Below, piece after piece: positions 25,950 through 35,076 of a stretch of DNA of 64,000 nt. Position numbers and translations under genes: made by a program. Each line of letters opens with the position of its first letter. Positions within the stretch are counted from its first letter, which is position 1. The DNA comes from Thinopyrum elongatum (taxonomy: Eukaryota; Streptophyta; Magnoliopsida; Poales; Poaceae), in contig CM022302.1 of assembly GCA_011799875.1 (NCBI GenBank), positions 523,108,228 to 523,172,227 on the forward strand. The letters are read 5' to 3'. The notes under the pieces were generated by a model. That model saw nothing but the letters and a program-made list of their open reading frames with translations. It ran no database searches and was not told the origin of the DNA.

Positions 25950-26245
25950 AGGCACAACATTGGTCCCGGTTCGTGGCTGGAACCGGGACCAAAGGGCCTT
26001 TGGTCCCGGTTCCAGCCACGAACCGGGACCAATGGATGTGGGCCAGGATCGAGGCCCATTGGTCCCGGTTCGTGTCTGAAACCAGGACAAAAGGGTCCAG
26101 ACGAACCGGGACCAATGCCCCACGAGGCCCGGCCGGCCCCCTGGGCGCACGAACCGGGACGTATGCCCTATGGGTCCCGGTTCGTGACTGAACCGGGACT
26201 AATGGGCTGGACAGGCCTGGACCAAATCCGTGTTTTCTACTAGTG
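25950..26245. repeat. right subterminal repeats of CACTA-1
   Basis: Contains about nine ggtcccggtt / aaccgggacc units in direct and inverted order, such as tggtcccggttcgtggctgg facing ccagccacgaaccgggacca. These are presumed transposase-binding sites by analogy with other CACTA elements. Confidence 0.85.
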
Positions 26246-26404
26246 AAACGTTCTTTGTACAAAGTCCTTGCCTTCCGTAGTAGCATGAAATCAAGCCAGT
26301 CGTATTAATTGGAAACTCTATGTACACACGTATTGGAAACAGCAACGCAACGGGCTTGTAAACAGCGCAGCGACCGACTCGTCCACGTAGAGGGCGGGAC
26401 GTGG

Positions 26405-26425
26405 GAACTCCATATATTGCCAACC
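26405..26425 (+). promoter_or_regulatory. TATA-like box of Tim17-like copy 1
   Basis: The block ccatatattgcca is shared with copy 3 (34145-34157), about 130 bp and 80 bp before the respective ATGs. Conservation between paralogues and a TATA-like core make it the best promoter candidate. Only about 160 bp separate it from the end of CACTA-1. Confidence 0.4.
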
Positions 26426-26542
26426 TCCCGAGACTCGACCCAAGACGTCGAAAGTGCAAACCCCCGATTTAGATCGCCTCGCCAACCTGTAATCCAAGCC
26501 TCTCCGTCGCCGGAAACCGACGCCAACCAAGCCGATCGACCG

Positions 26543-27034
26543 ATGGAGACCGCAGCACCGACGACGGAGCAGACGCCGCCGCCTAGCATCACCGAACGGG
26601 TCCGCCGCCACGCATTCTCCGGTGCCATCTTAGGCTCCGTCATGTACTTCTCCCAGGGCGCCACCAACTCGCCGACCGGGAGCCGCCTCACCGGCGGGGC
26701 TCTGGCGGTCCCCAAGAACGTGCTCAGGATCGGCAGCTTTGCGGCCTGGTATGGCGCCGCCAAGTCGGTCAGGTGTGCCGTGGCCCCGGACTACCCCTTT
26801 GAAACCACGGTCGCCTGGGGCGCCACCAACGCCCTCTTCGCCATGCGCCACGGGAGGCGCGCGGCCGCACGATCCGGGCTCAGAGGCGCGGCCCTAGGCT
26901 TGGTCGCCGACATGGCCCAGTATGGCGTAAAACGCTTCCTTGCCTCCCGGCGGTCACGGGCAGACGAGCGCTGCATCCCTTCTGTGTCTGCTGCTTGCCC
27001 GGCTGGGATTCCCGCCGACACATGTCATGTTTGA
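26543..27034 (+). CDS. Tim17/Tim22/Tim23-family protein, copy 1
   Basis: A single-exon gene of 163 aa. The family forms channel subunits of preprotein translocases in the mitochondrial inner membrane and related carriers (including OEP16/PRAT proteins) of plastid envelopes. Visible signature: GAILGSVMYFSQG (residues 27-39), SPTGSRLTGG (43-52), RIGSFAAWYGA (62-72) and MRHGRRAAARSGLRGA (101-116), the last matching the Arg-rich loop of the family. Four weak hydrophobic segments fall at about 24-40, 61-80, 87-99 and 112-126. The start is chosen because the upstream open frame (from 26309) diverges among paralogues, whereas the sequence cgatcgaccgATGGA is shared with copy 3, which gives the same 163-codon length. 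Residues after about 127 are the least conserved. CACTA-1 now replaces the normal upstream region from about 300 bp before the ATG, so expression may be altered. Whether it enters mitochondria or plastids cannot be told from this sequence. Confidence 0.85.
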   Translation: METAAPTTEQTPPPSITERVRRHAFSGAILGSVMYFSQGATNSPTGSRLTGGALAVPKNVLRIGSFAAWYGAAKSVRCAVAPDYPFETTVAWGATNALFAMRHGRRAAARSGLRGAALGLVADMAQYGVKRFLASRRSRADERCIPSVSAACPAGIPADTCHV

Positions 27035-27426
27035 TTCATGTTACTTTGTTTGTGTTTTAGGAGTACTTTGCATGCTTGTCAAACAGTAATTTTTTATCCA
27101 TAAATTAGAGTATATGAAAGCGAATATATATTCTTGTAGAATGTTTTACTGTTACAAGGCATCGGCGCAAGTAGCCATAGCTAGCAGGTGTTCCAGTGGA
27201 AAATTATGTGCAATAAGAATCTGTGTTTCCTGGCCTATCCACTCTTCCTTGTTTCTCAGGCGAAACAATGGGACGACAAGTTGGGAGGAAGCACCAGAAT
27301 CGTAGCCCTTCTTTCAAATTTTATAAATCCTTATTAGAACACCTCCAGAAACAATTTATTAAGGAGTAAAAAAAATTAGCATCTGGCTCTTTCGCAAAAA
27401 TTTTAACCTCTCAAAATTATATATAA
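27035..27426 (+). other. 3' flank of Tim17-like copy 1
   Basis: Homologous to the 3' flank of copy 2 (33377-33650): both contain caaggcatcggcgcaagtag followed by aggtgttcca.tggaaa. This is 3' UTR or duplicated flank. It ends at base A 27426, where the Helitron starts. Confidence 0.6.
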
Positions 27427-30400
27427 CTAGACAATGCCCCGCGCGTTGCTGCGGGAATTTGTTGTAGATTTTCAAATAACATTCACATATCAGATAATAA
27501 AACCATCTAAATCAATAATACGAAATATAGATGACCTTTATTTTCACAAATCTATGATTCAAATTTATTGCATCTGTGTTCTTTATTTTTTTGAAAGTTA
27601 TAAATATGGATTCTTTTGTGTTCTTTATTTTTGCAATTGCATCTGTGTATTTGTTTCGAGCTGCCCTCATTAAAATAGTAAAGAACATGGCTGATTATTG
27701 TTCGAAGAATTAGGTGGCATCCTGGATAAGATGTTAACGTTGTTAATTAAAGTAGATGCAGTAAGGCAAAAAAACTGATATGAAAAATAGAGAGCGAACC
27801 AATATTCAGTACTTCCTGCTTCAGTTGTCCATTTGTACTGGCTATCCATTGAAATGATAAAGTGGTAAGGAGAAATGAAGGTCCGTATCTTTTCTTAGTA
27901 ATAATTATTACGAAGGTAAAACATTAAGACTTGATAGTATGACCTTGGAAATGCAAAAACTTCACTTCAAATAACAACACATAATGCCATTGCCTCCAAA
28001 TGTAAACAGAACGCATCCAAGCAACTGCCACATCATCTTTTTTAAGCAACAAACCGTTGGACATCACATATAGAGATCTAGGATTTGAAAACAAATTGTA
28101 CAACTATTTAGAGATTATATTTAAGATCATATCAGAAAGCAAGAACTGCTAATAAGTTATGGGCATCGCATGCCACATTACTGCATTCTCGCTAATAAAG
28201 AAAAGACAAAGATCCGAAAGGATTTACAACAAACTATAGACAAACTGAAATGGTAAGACAACAACCTTTAGTACAATCATAGTCCATTGTTGCCAAATAA
28301 CACAACAATAGTAATTGCATCTTTTTGAATCTCCAACTACTACTGCCAATACATGGAATATATTTATTTAGCAGTAAAACATGGATCATAGTCCCTTGAT
28401 ATATATTTTTCTTAGTGAAATTATTCCACTTGTCCTGAAATGTTTCCTGATTTCTTGTTGTTTGTAGTGTTGCACAAAGATATAATGGGGAATATAACTA
28501 ATTCGTGGATACAATGAGGAATATAATTAATTGGGCCAGGTGCTAAAGCGTATCTCTCTAGTTACCAGTTCATATTTACCATGATGGGGGATAAGAACTT
28601 TCACAGGGTAATGTTGTCACACTTATGAGCTTATCAGGTAGAAGAGAGCTTAGAGTGCAAGAATTGACAAAATTAAAAAAGACATGGGTAGTTGTATGTG
28701 TGCAAAAACGTTAGATATTTACCATTCAGGTCGCCAACAGTCTTAGTTGTAACACAATACCCTACAAATAAAAAATATAAACAGCAAGATCAGTTTGCAG
28801 TGTTGCAGCTCAAATTGATATATCCACAAATGCCTGCCAAGACAAATACCTGGTCTGATCCTAAAAAAAAACAAATACAATATTGAGAGAAGAATACTAA
28901 TCATAGGAGGAATAGTCTAGTCCAGCATGAGTACTGATAGTGCTTGCTCAGAAAGGAAAAACATTGCTTAGTATTCTTTATTCCTATACCTGCTCTTTTG
29001 TTACCTAGATGTCAAGGTGCGTGGATCTGGGAGTAAACAAATGGCATTAGTGAAAATTAATGATAGACGGTACCAACATATTTGTACTATTATTAAGTAC
29101 GTAATTATCAAGTGAAACTAAATAAAATGCACTCTTACCTTGCCATTCGCTGCAGCAAACTGAACATTACTGAATTTCTGTCCATCCTTAGTTTATAGAC
29201 GAAGATTTACTGGAACACCAACCTATGTGAAAAAAAGTGTAGCAGGACTTAAAATTCATAGACAGAGAAGAAAAAGAATGGCAATATGACATACAAACCT
29301 ATAGGGAAAATTTAGTACGACATCCATATCATATCAATCTTCAGCATCTCAGACACCAACCTTTAATTTGAGCTGCATCGGTCAAGACATGATTTTGCAA
29401 CACAGTTAGCTGATGCACTTCTAGTCACAACAACTCTAAATCTCTGGATTTAAGACGAGGAAGTGGTTGCGGGAGTACCTAGTACAGAGAGGGGAGGCGA
29501 CACCAGGGGTGCAGGTGTGTTCCTGCCACACGCGCATCACCACAAGCAATGGGCGCAGGCTTCAAATTCGTCCCACCATGAAGGTTGATGATTATCGGAG
29601 GACAAAACTGATGACCCTCAAGCAGACCTTTAGTACCAATTGAGTCATGGGCATCTACAGCTTAAAAAGGGTGGGTGAGCATGAAGTACCTGAGAAATTG
29701 CCAATTTGTGATGCAATCAACAATATATCATACATAGAGAACATGGAGGAAATGGAAGGGAGTTGCTCAGCGGAGGCGGCATGAGTGGTGTGGTAGAGAC
29801 CCGATGGGAAGGAAATGAGGTGAGACCGAGCAGACTTTAAAGAGAAATCCATCAGTTTCTTGTGGAGATGGTGGGGAGAGGAAGCGAAGTGGCTGTAACA
29901 TTATTAGGAGAAGGAGCGTCCGACATCAATCAGTCAGTTGGCTGTTCGCTATCCATCGTGACCAGGGAAGATACACAGGGTGGGCCGGTGGAAGCAATGG
30001 GCTCTATAAGGTTGCTATGGCCCTTTTCATAAGAATAAATATAGGATTTTAAGAAAAGAGGAAATACTCTTCTGACGAACAAAGTACAATACCATGTGAC
30101 AAACTGAGTGCAGTACCTTCAAGTCGACAAATAGCGTCGCCGCAGTCGGGAGCTCGCTGTCGTTGCCAGCAAATCAATAACCAAGAGGGAAGTGCATAAA
30201 TTTGTGCTGAATTAGCCGGGACGACATCTGAGGGAGGACCAGAGGAGGTGCTTGCTGATGCCGTCACCAAGTAGGGATTCGCAGCAGCGAGTCCATGGCT
30301 GAGCAGCCCGGCACCGATCCCCAACCACGACTCCACCGGCCGCTGCACCGCAAGAATGGAGGAGGGTGAAGGGGAGAGGAGGGAAGGAGGTGGCCGCCGC

Positions 30401-30867
30401 GGAAGGAGTGGTGTGCGGCGGGAGGATGGGTGGGTGCCGGCTTGGGAGGGAGGCGTAGCGGAGAGGGAGAGAGTGGCGAGGGGATTGACCAACAGATCCT
30501 GGGCGGGGCGGCGAGGCAGGGTGTGCCGTGTGCAGGGGGGAGCCGGCCCACCGGGATTCGGTGCTGGCGGCGCGCTAGGATGAAGACAGGGGAAAGCGCG
30601 GGGTACTCGCATCGCAGAAAAAAGAAAGAAATCGAGGCCAATGGGCTGGGTTGGATTACGTCCGTCCTCAGCTTATCTGGTTGGTCCTACCAGCAGTAAC
30701 TGAAGCCAACGTGTGCAGGAACTGAAGCCAACGTGTTCGTTTTTTGCTGTGGTGGATCCCGCTTGTAAGCCTCTAATTAAACGTTGACGGGGCAGTACTG
30801 CTGATGTGGATAGCCTGCATGTTAAAAGAAATATGTTAGTGGGGATGAACTATTTAAGTATTATAGA
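27427..30867 (-). mobile_element. Helitron, complete ends, non-autonomous
   Basis: Read on the minus strand it starts TCTATAATACTTAAATAG and ends with a hairpin plus CTAG. The hairpin arms are cccgc and gcggg (plus 27438-27455) with an 8-nt loop, followed by gcattgtCTAG. The flanking bases are A (27426) and T (30868), the A-T site Helitrons use, and there is no TSD. The duplicated gene end at 38040 shows the related unoccupied site (aagattgccacatcg versus gatactgccacattg). No Rep/helicase ORF is visible, so it is non-autonomous. A GC-rich, gene-like segment at 30049-30620 may be captured host sequence. Confidence 0.75.
30049..30620 (-). other. GC-rich gene-like segment inside the Helitron
   Basis: On the minus strand this looks like a 5' UTR and first exon: CT- and CCG-rich leader, then ATGGACTCGCTGCTGCG near 30295. 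The overlapping frames (30049-30612, 30264-30641) are Pro/Ser-rich and have no recognisable domain. Helitrons commonly carry host gene pieces, so capture is plausible, but I cannot name the donor. Confidence 0.35.
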
Positions 30868-30879
30868 TACTGCCACATT

Positions 30880-31200
30880 GAACTCCAAAGCACTCAAGTA
30901 ATCTAAATTGTTACGCAATTAACCCCAATCCTCGTCGCAGAAGATGTCACCTTGCCCTTGTTGGAGCGCAATGCCTCAGCGCCGTGGGCACGCGTTGAGC
31001 TCAGCAAACAACTCCCCTCGCGCCTTTTCTTCACCGTGCACGCTGGGCAATAGCCCTCGGCCTCGCTTGTGGAGTCGACAAAGCTTGATTGTGAGGTGCT
31101 CCTCAACCACGAGGGGGTAAACGTAGATGACGACGAGCGCGCCCTCATCGACACGCTCCATGAGTTGCTCCTCGATCTCGCACTCGATGACCAATTACCA
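30880..31200 (-). pseudogene. duplicated end of an unidentified gene, copy X1
   Basis: The segment is clearly homologous to 38040-38480. On the minus strand both copies read a charged coding-like sequence (for example IECEIEEQLMERVDEG here and TECEIEMVTESKLEEH in X2). Near the end, X2 preserves PIIGIFSDED followed by stop where this copy reads GDIFCDEDWG followed by stop. It is therefore probably the 3' end of a gene that faced the Tim17-like gene tail to tail. Frame breaks suggest that both copies are relics. I do not recognise the protein. Confidence 0.45.
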
Positions 31201-31383
31201 TCATGTATATTCCAAAATGATCAATATTGCAGTCAAATATATATCGGCAGAGAATCGTACCGATCTGGCTTACGATCATATCGGCAGAGAATCGAACGTG
31301 CAAACCCCCGATTCAGATCACGTCGCCAACTTGTAATCCAAGCATCTCCGCCACCGGAAACCGACCAACAGGCCGACGGATCA

Positions 31384-33376
31384 ATGGACACGACAAGACA
31401 CAGACGCCGCCGCCTAGCATCGTCGAGCAGGTCTGCGACCACGCCATCGCTGGCGCCATCTTCGGCTCCGCCTGCAACTTCGTCGAGGGCGCCTGGAAGT
31501 CGCCGAGCGGGAGCCGCCTCTCCGGCGGAGTCCTCGCGGTCCCCAAGAACGCGCGGAGTATCGGCAGTTTGGCAGCCTGGTTTGGCGTCGTCCAATCGGT
31601 TAGGTGCGCCGTCACCCATGTGTCCCCAGATTATCCCTATGAATCCACCGTCGCATGGGGCGTCACCGACGCCCTCTTCTCCATGCATCGCGGGCCGCGC
31701 GCGGCCTGCCGCTCCGGGCTCATGGGTGCGGCCATAGGAGTAGCCTTCGACATTTTTTTTTAAAAAAAAAAGAGGAATACCCCCGGCCTCTGCATCTGGA
31801 CGATGCATACAACCATTTTATTAATTATTAACACAAGACCTTACAAAGTCATACAATAGTAAGACCAAAGCCACCATCTAAGCAACATCTGTCGCTACTC
31901 GTATCCAGTTGATGAAGGGGCGCTGATAGTCTAGGCCTAATATCAAATAGACCTTGCAGCCAAACCTAACATCTAAGACCTGAGGTCCCAACCAGGACGC
32001 TTGCCGGGTATGAACACCCACCAGTCCGGCGTGCTCCTCAACCAGGACGCCTGCCGGGTATGAGGCCGCCGCAGCCATCTGCCACCAATCCATCTTCAGA
32101 GCTGTACTGCTGCATCTACCTTGCCCGGTCTAGCTGCCGCCGACGCCAGACAGCGTCAACCTCCTGCGCGTGTCCATCACCACACATCTGACGCCAAGCC
32201 TCCGCTGCTCCATGCCGCCAAGAGCCGCCGCCATGAATATGTAGAAAGAAACACCGCTCCACCGAAGACGCCAACCGCTGGTCCCTCGAGCCCGAGTGCA
32301 TCTCCAAGAATGCCGCCCCCAAGAGGGTAACGACACATGAATGCCGCCGTCATCCGATCAACTGATCTAGGGTTTCCCCTGGAGGTATTGGGTGGGTTTG
32401 GAATTTGTACCTCGATGATGCCTTCATGAAGGAAACGGTGATAAGGGCATCGTCATCACCGGCTCCGGCCAACGACCGAAGACCAAGTTTTCACTCGGAT
32501 CCGTCCCAAGAAATCCACCCGACAACCTGTGCACTGTCTCGACCGCCTTCAAAGCCCCAGATCTAGCCGCCTAGATCCGGCGACCACCCGCAACAGCAGT
32601 GCCACCGTAGGAGCCCTGGCACACCGGCCACTGCCTGAATGCGCCACCACTGGAGCCTGGGAGGAGGACTCCCACCCCACCTCGCCAAACCGCGAGAGCC
32701 GCCGAGATGGATCCCGCACGCTCATCACCGTCTCTGATCGGAATCGCCGACGCAGATCCGCCTTAGATATGGACTGCACCACGCCATGCCGCCGCGGAAA
32801 GCCCGAGCTTCACCCGCCGCCGCCATCTAGGGCCGCCGCCCCAGGATCCTGATCTGGCCAGCCCGGACCTCCACGGCGCCCGCTTCACGCCGCCGCCGCC
32901 GGCTCGCCATCAGGCAACCGCGCCGCCGCCCAGGGCCTCCGCCCGGAGCACGCCATCACGCCACCATGGATCAGATCGCCGCCGCGCCGTCACGCGCGTG
33001 GAGATCCCGCCCCACCCCCTCTGACGCGATCCAGGGAGGAGAGCCTCCGCCACCGCCGTCGGCCCCCGGGCTTAGCCCAGCGGCGTCCTCCGGCGGCGGC
33101 GGAGGGAAGGGAGGGAGGTGGTGGTGACCCTGGCGGCTAGGGTTTGGAGAGCCGCCCGAGTCGCCCGAGACGGGGGCGACGTGGGGGCAGCGGTCCAGGC
33201 CCTTTTGGAAAGAGTATCAGAATCCGTGCCTCACGGTCCGAGTAGCCTTCGACATGGCCGAACATAGCTTAAAACGCTTCCTTGCCTCACGGCCACCACG
33301 GGAAGATGATCGCCAAATCCCTTCTGAGTCCGCTGCTTGCCCGGCCGGGATTCCCGACGCCACACGTCGTGTTTGA
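31384..33376 (+). pseudogene. Tim17/Tim22/Tim23-family gene, copy 2, broken
   Basis: Aligned with copies 1 and 3, the ATG at 31384 (tcaATGGACACGACAAGAC) is followed by a net 10-nt deletion within the first 25 codons, putting the start out of frame with the body. The body (about 31410-31753) keeps GAIFGSACNFVEGAWKSPSG and FSMHRGPRAACRSGLMGA. At codon phase of VAFD a 1,486-bp retroposon (31754-33239) splits the gene. The remaining C-terminal part (33256-33376) resumes with atggccgaacatagc and ends at the same TGA as its paralogues. The promoter block shared by copies 1 and 3 is missing: homology upstream stops near 31290 and X1 sequence begins. It cannot make a full Tim17-like protein. Fragments could be transcribed, but nothing in the sequence shows it. 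Confidence 0.88.
31754..33239 (-). mobile_element. non-autonomous LINE-type retroposon inside Tim17-like copy 2
   Basis: The element lies in reverse: its 3' A tail shows as the T run at 31754. A perfect 16-bp TSD, gagtagccttcgacat, flanks it at 31738-31753 and 33240-33255. It is GC-rich in the 5' half, with aaaccctag motifs, and ends with the tail gcatcgtccagatgcagaggccggggg (reverse) in common with the copies at 40142-41406 and 42984-43385. No reverse transcriptase frame is present, so it depends on another element's enzyme. Confidence 0.92.
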
Positions 33377-33990
33377 TTCATGTTATTAGTTTCTGTCGTC
33401 AAACTGTAGTTTTTCATCCGTAAACTCGATTATAAAACTTATATTATATTCTTGTAATTCTACTGTTGCAAGGCATCGGCGCAAGTAGCTAAATAGGTGT
33501 TCCAATGGAAATTTCTGCTGCAGCAATATATAACTGGTTCTTGGATTATCTAATGTTTGCTCCTCTGTTTCTAGTTATAATAGCAAGAGATACTTAAATG
33601 GGAACTATGAACTCTCTAGGAGGTAGGGAGGATCAAATCATAATCTTTTCTGAGTTGCTCAATGGTTCCTCGACGCAATTCTTCTGAATTTGACCAAAGA
33701 TCGTACGACTGCTATCAACCAGAGAAAAAATTCAAATTTATTATTACAAGCCAGACATAAATTATCAAAACTTTTAGTAGAAAATATATAGTATAAACTT
33801 AGACAGATTTGGCAGATAACAGTCTCTTTCCTGTACCTGATAAAAAACCTCTTCCCTGAATCCACCAATAGGAGCCACAATCTGTTGCTCGATTCGCTGA
33901 GCACGGGTAAGGAGCAAGGAAAAATGGTACCGTGCGTATGTAGGAAGGCGCTCATCGTACGTATCCTGGTTTAACCCTGTTCAGTTCAAA
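33377..33990. other. 3' flank of copy 2 and 5' flank of copy 3
   Basis: 33377-33560 repeats the 3' flank of copy 1. The rest is unique here, apart from the exon-like pair listed separately. From about 33993 the sequence matches the displaced flank of copy 1 (3919-3957). Confidence 0.5.
33633..33896 (-). pseudogene. two exon-like blocks of an unidentified gene
   Basis: Two minus-strand blocks have splice-like borders in matching phase: 33837-33896 (AG at its right edge, gtacag at its left; 20 codons, RIEQQIVAPIGGFREEVFYQ) and 33633-33707 (AG at its right edge; SYDLWSNSEELRRGT and a short tail to a TGA). Together they look like the C-terminal end of a protein, with a possible 1-nt loss near the end. 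I do not recognise the family, and chance cannot be excluded. Confidence 0.25.
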
Positions 33991-34144
33991 TTCTGAACCA
34001 TATTGAGCATCGCACACGCAGCGACACCTGAACGTTCTTTGCACAATGGCCTTTGCCTTTCGTGTAGGTAGATTGATAAGAATCCAACTCTACATGTACA
34101 AACGTATTGGACGCAACGGGCTTGGAAACAGTGCAGCGACCGAC

Positions 34145-34157
34145 TCCATATATTGCC
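34145..34157 (+). promoter_or_regulatory. TATA-like box of Tim17-like copy 3
   Basis: ccatatattgcca, the same block as upstream of copy 1, about 80 bp before the ATG. The flank here is uninterrupted back to at least 33993. Confidence 0.4.
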
Positions 34158-34233
34158 AGCTGCCCTAGACTCGACCCGAGACGTTTCCTCCAAACTGCAA
34201 GCCCTCGATTTAGATCCGGAAGCCGATCGACCG

Positions 34234-34725
34234 ATGGACACGACAAGACCGACGACCGAGCAGACGCCGCCACCTACCATCATCAAACAGATCCGCGACC
34301 ATGCAATCTCCGGCGCCATCTGCGGCTCTGTCTTCAACTTCGTCGAGGGCGCCTTCAACTCGCCGAGCGGGAGCCGCCTCTCCGGCGGAGCTCTGGCCGT
34401 CCCCAAGAACGCGCTCAGAATCGGCAGTTTTGCGGCCTGGTTTGGCGTGGTCAAATCGATTAGGTTGGCCGTGGCCCCGGATTACCCCTTTGAAACCACG
34501 GTCGCCTGGAGCGTCACCGACGCCCTCTTCTCCATGCGTCACGGGCTGCGCGCGGCCGGCCGCTCCGGGATCAGAGGTGCGGCCATCGGCGTGCTCGTCG
34601 ACATGGCCGAATGTAGCTATAAACGCTCCGGTGCCTCACATCCACCGGCGGCAGATGATTGCTGCAGCCCCCCTGAGTCGCCTGTTTGCCCGGCTGGGGT
34701 CCCCGCTGCCACACGTCGTGTTTGA
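34234..34725 (+). CDS. Tim17/Tim22/Tim23-family protein, copy 3
   Basis: A single-exon gene of 163 aa, the same length as copy 1 and collinear with it throughout. Family features: GAICGSVFNFVEGAFNSPSG (residues 27-46), RIGSFAAWFGVVKSIR (62-77) and MRHGLRAAGRSGIRGA (101-116). Membrane segments are expected at about 24-40, 61-80, 87-99 and 112-126. The N-terminal 20 residues are Thr/Pro-rich in both copies. The tail after residue 127 differs from copy 1 and contains Cys pairs (DDCCSPPESPVCP). The ATG is preferred over the upstream open frame (from 34153) because cgatcgaccgATGGA is conserved with copy 1 and the upstream residues are not. A LINE has inserted about 40 bp after the stop, so the natural 3' UTR and poly(A) signals are displaced. 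Role by family: subunit of an organellar protein or solute translocase. Confidence 0.85.
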   Translation: MDTTRPTTEQTPPPTIIKQIRDHAISGAICGSVFNFVEGAFNSPSGSRLSGGALAVPKNALRIGSFAAWFGVVKSIRLAVAPDYPFETTVAWSVTDALFSMRHGLRAAGRSGIRGAAIGVLVDMAECSYKRSGASHPPAADDCCSPPESPVCPAGVPAATRRV

Positions 34726-35076
34726 TTCCTGTTAGTTTGTGTTTACTTTGCATGCTAGTTAAACTATATATATATTTTTTTGAAAAGGACGACATCCGCC
34801 GACCTCTGCACCGGAAAGATGCATGCGACCACTTTATTAAAGCAAGTTCAACAAAACAAATAGTCTAATCTGTAAAGTACAGCTCATAAAAGAAGCAAAT
34901 AAAAATAAAGCAACTCAAAGCCACAACCGGCTGGACGAAAGGACATTAAGGATCTATCCTATTATGCGATCGCCATCCAAACTGGTTAAAGATAGCCCGT
35001 GCTACCATCTCCCAACGGTTGCACCCAGTAGCCAAATACTCCTCCAGGACATAGGCCATGGAGTGAGTAGCAACCA

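Larger units (their letters stand above)
3958..26245 (-). mobile_element. CACTA-1: CACTA transposon with nested Copia elements
   Basis: The left end is CACTAGTAGAAAAAGG and the right end is the inverse, ttttctactagtg, giving 13-bp terminal inverted repeats. Flanking 3-bp sites are gaa (3955-3957) and aaa (26246-26248), a TSD with one mismatch. The subterminal zones (3970-4145 and 25960-26220) are packed with ggtcccggtt / aaccgggacc units in both orientations. Without the Copia insertion it is about 4.5 kb. It lacks a transposase catalytic domain and keeps a degenerate accessory ORF (22307-24941) and a small membrane-protein gene (25113-25559), both on the minus strand, so it is a non-autonomous deletion derivative. 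The ends match the Jorge-like CACTA group of Triticeae. Confidence 0.9.

Noticed and set aside
26309..26542. Upstream extension of Tim17-like copy 1 by 78 codons
   Set aside because: The extension is not conserved with copy 3, runs through the TATA-like block, and the shared ATG context gives equal protein lengths.
31069..31737. 222-codon frame overlapping Tim17-like copy 2
   Set aside because: It reads the shifted frame of copy 2 (RHRRRRLASSS) after the 10-nt deletion and is a shadow of the pseudogene.
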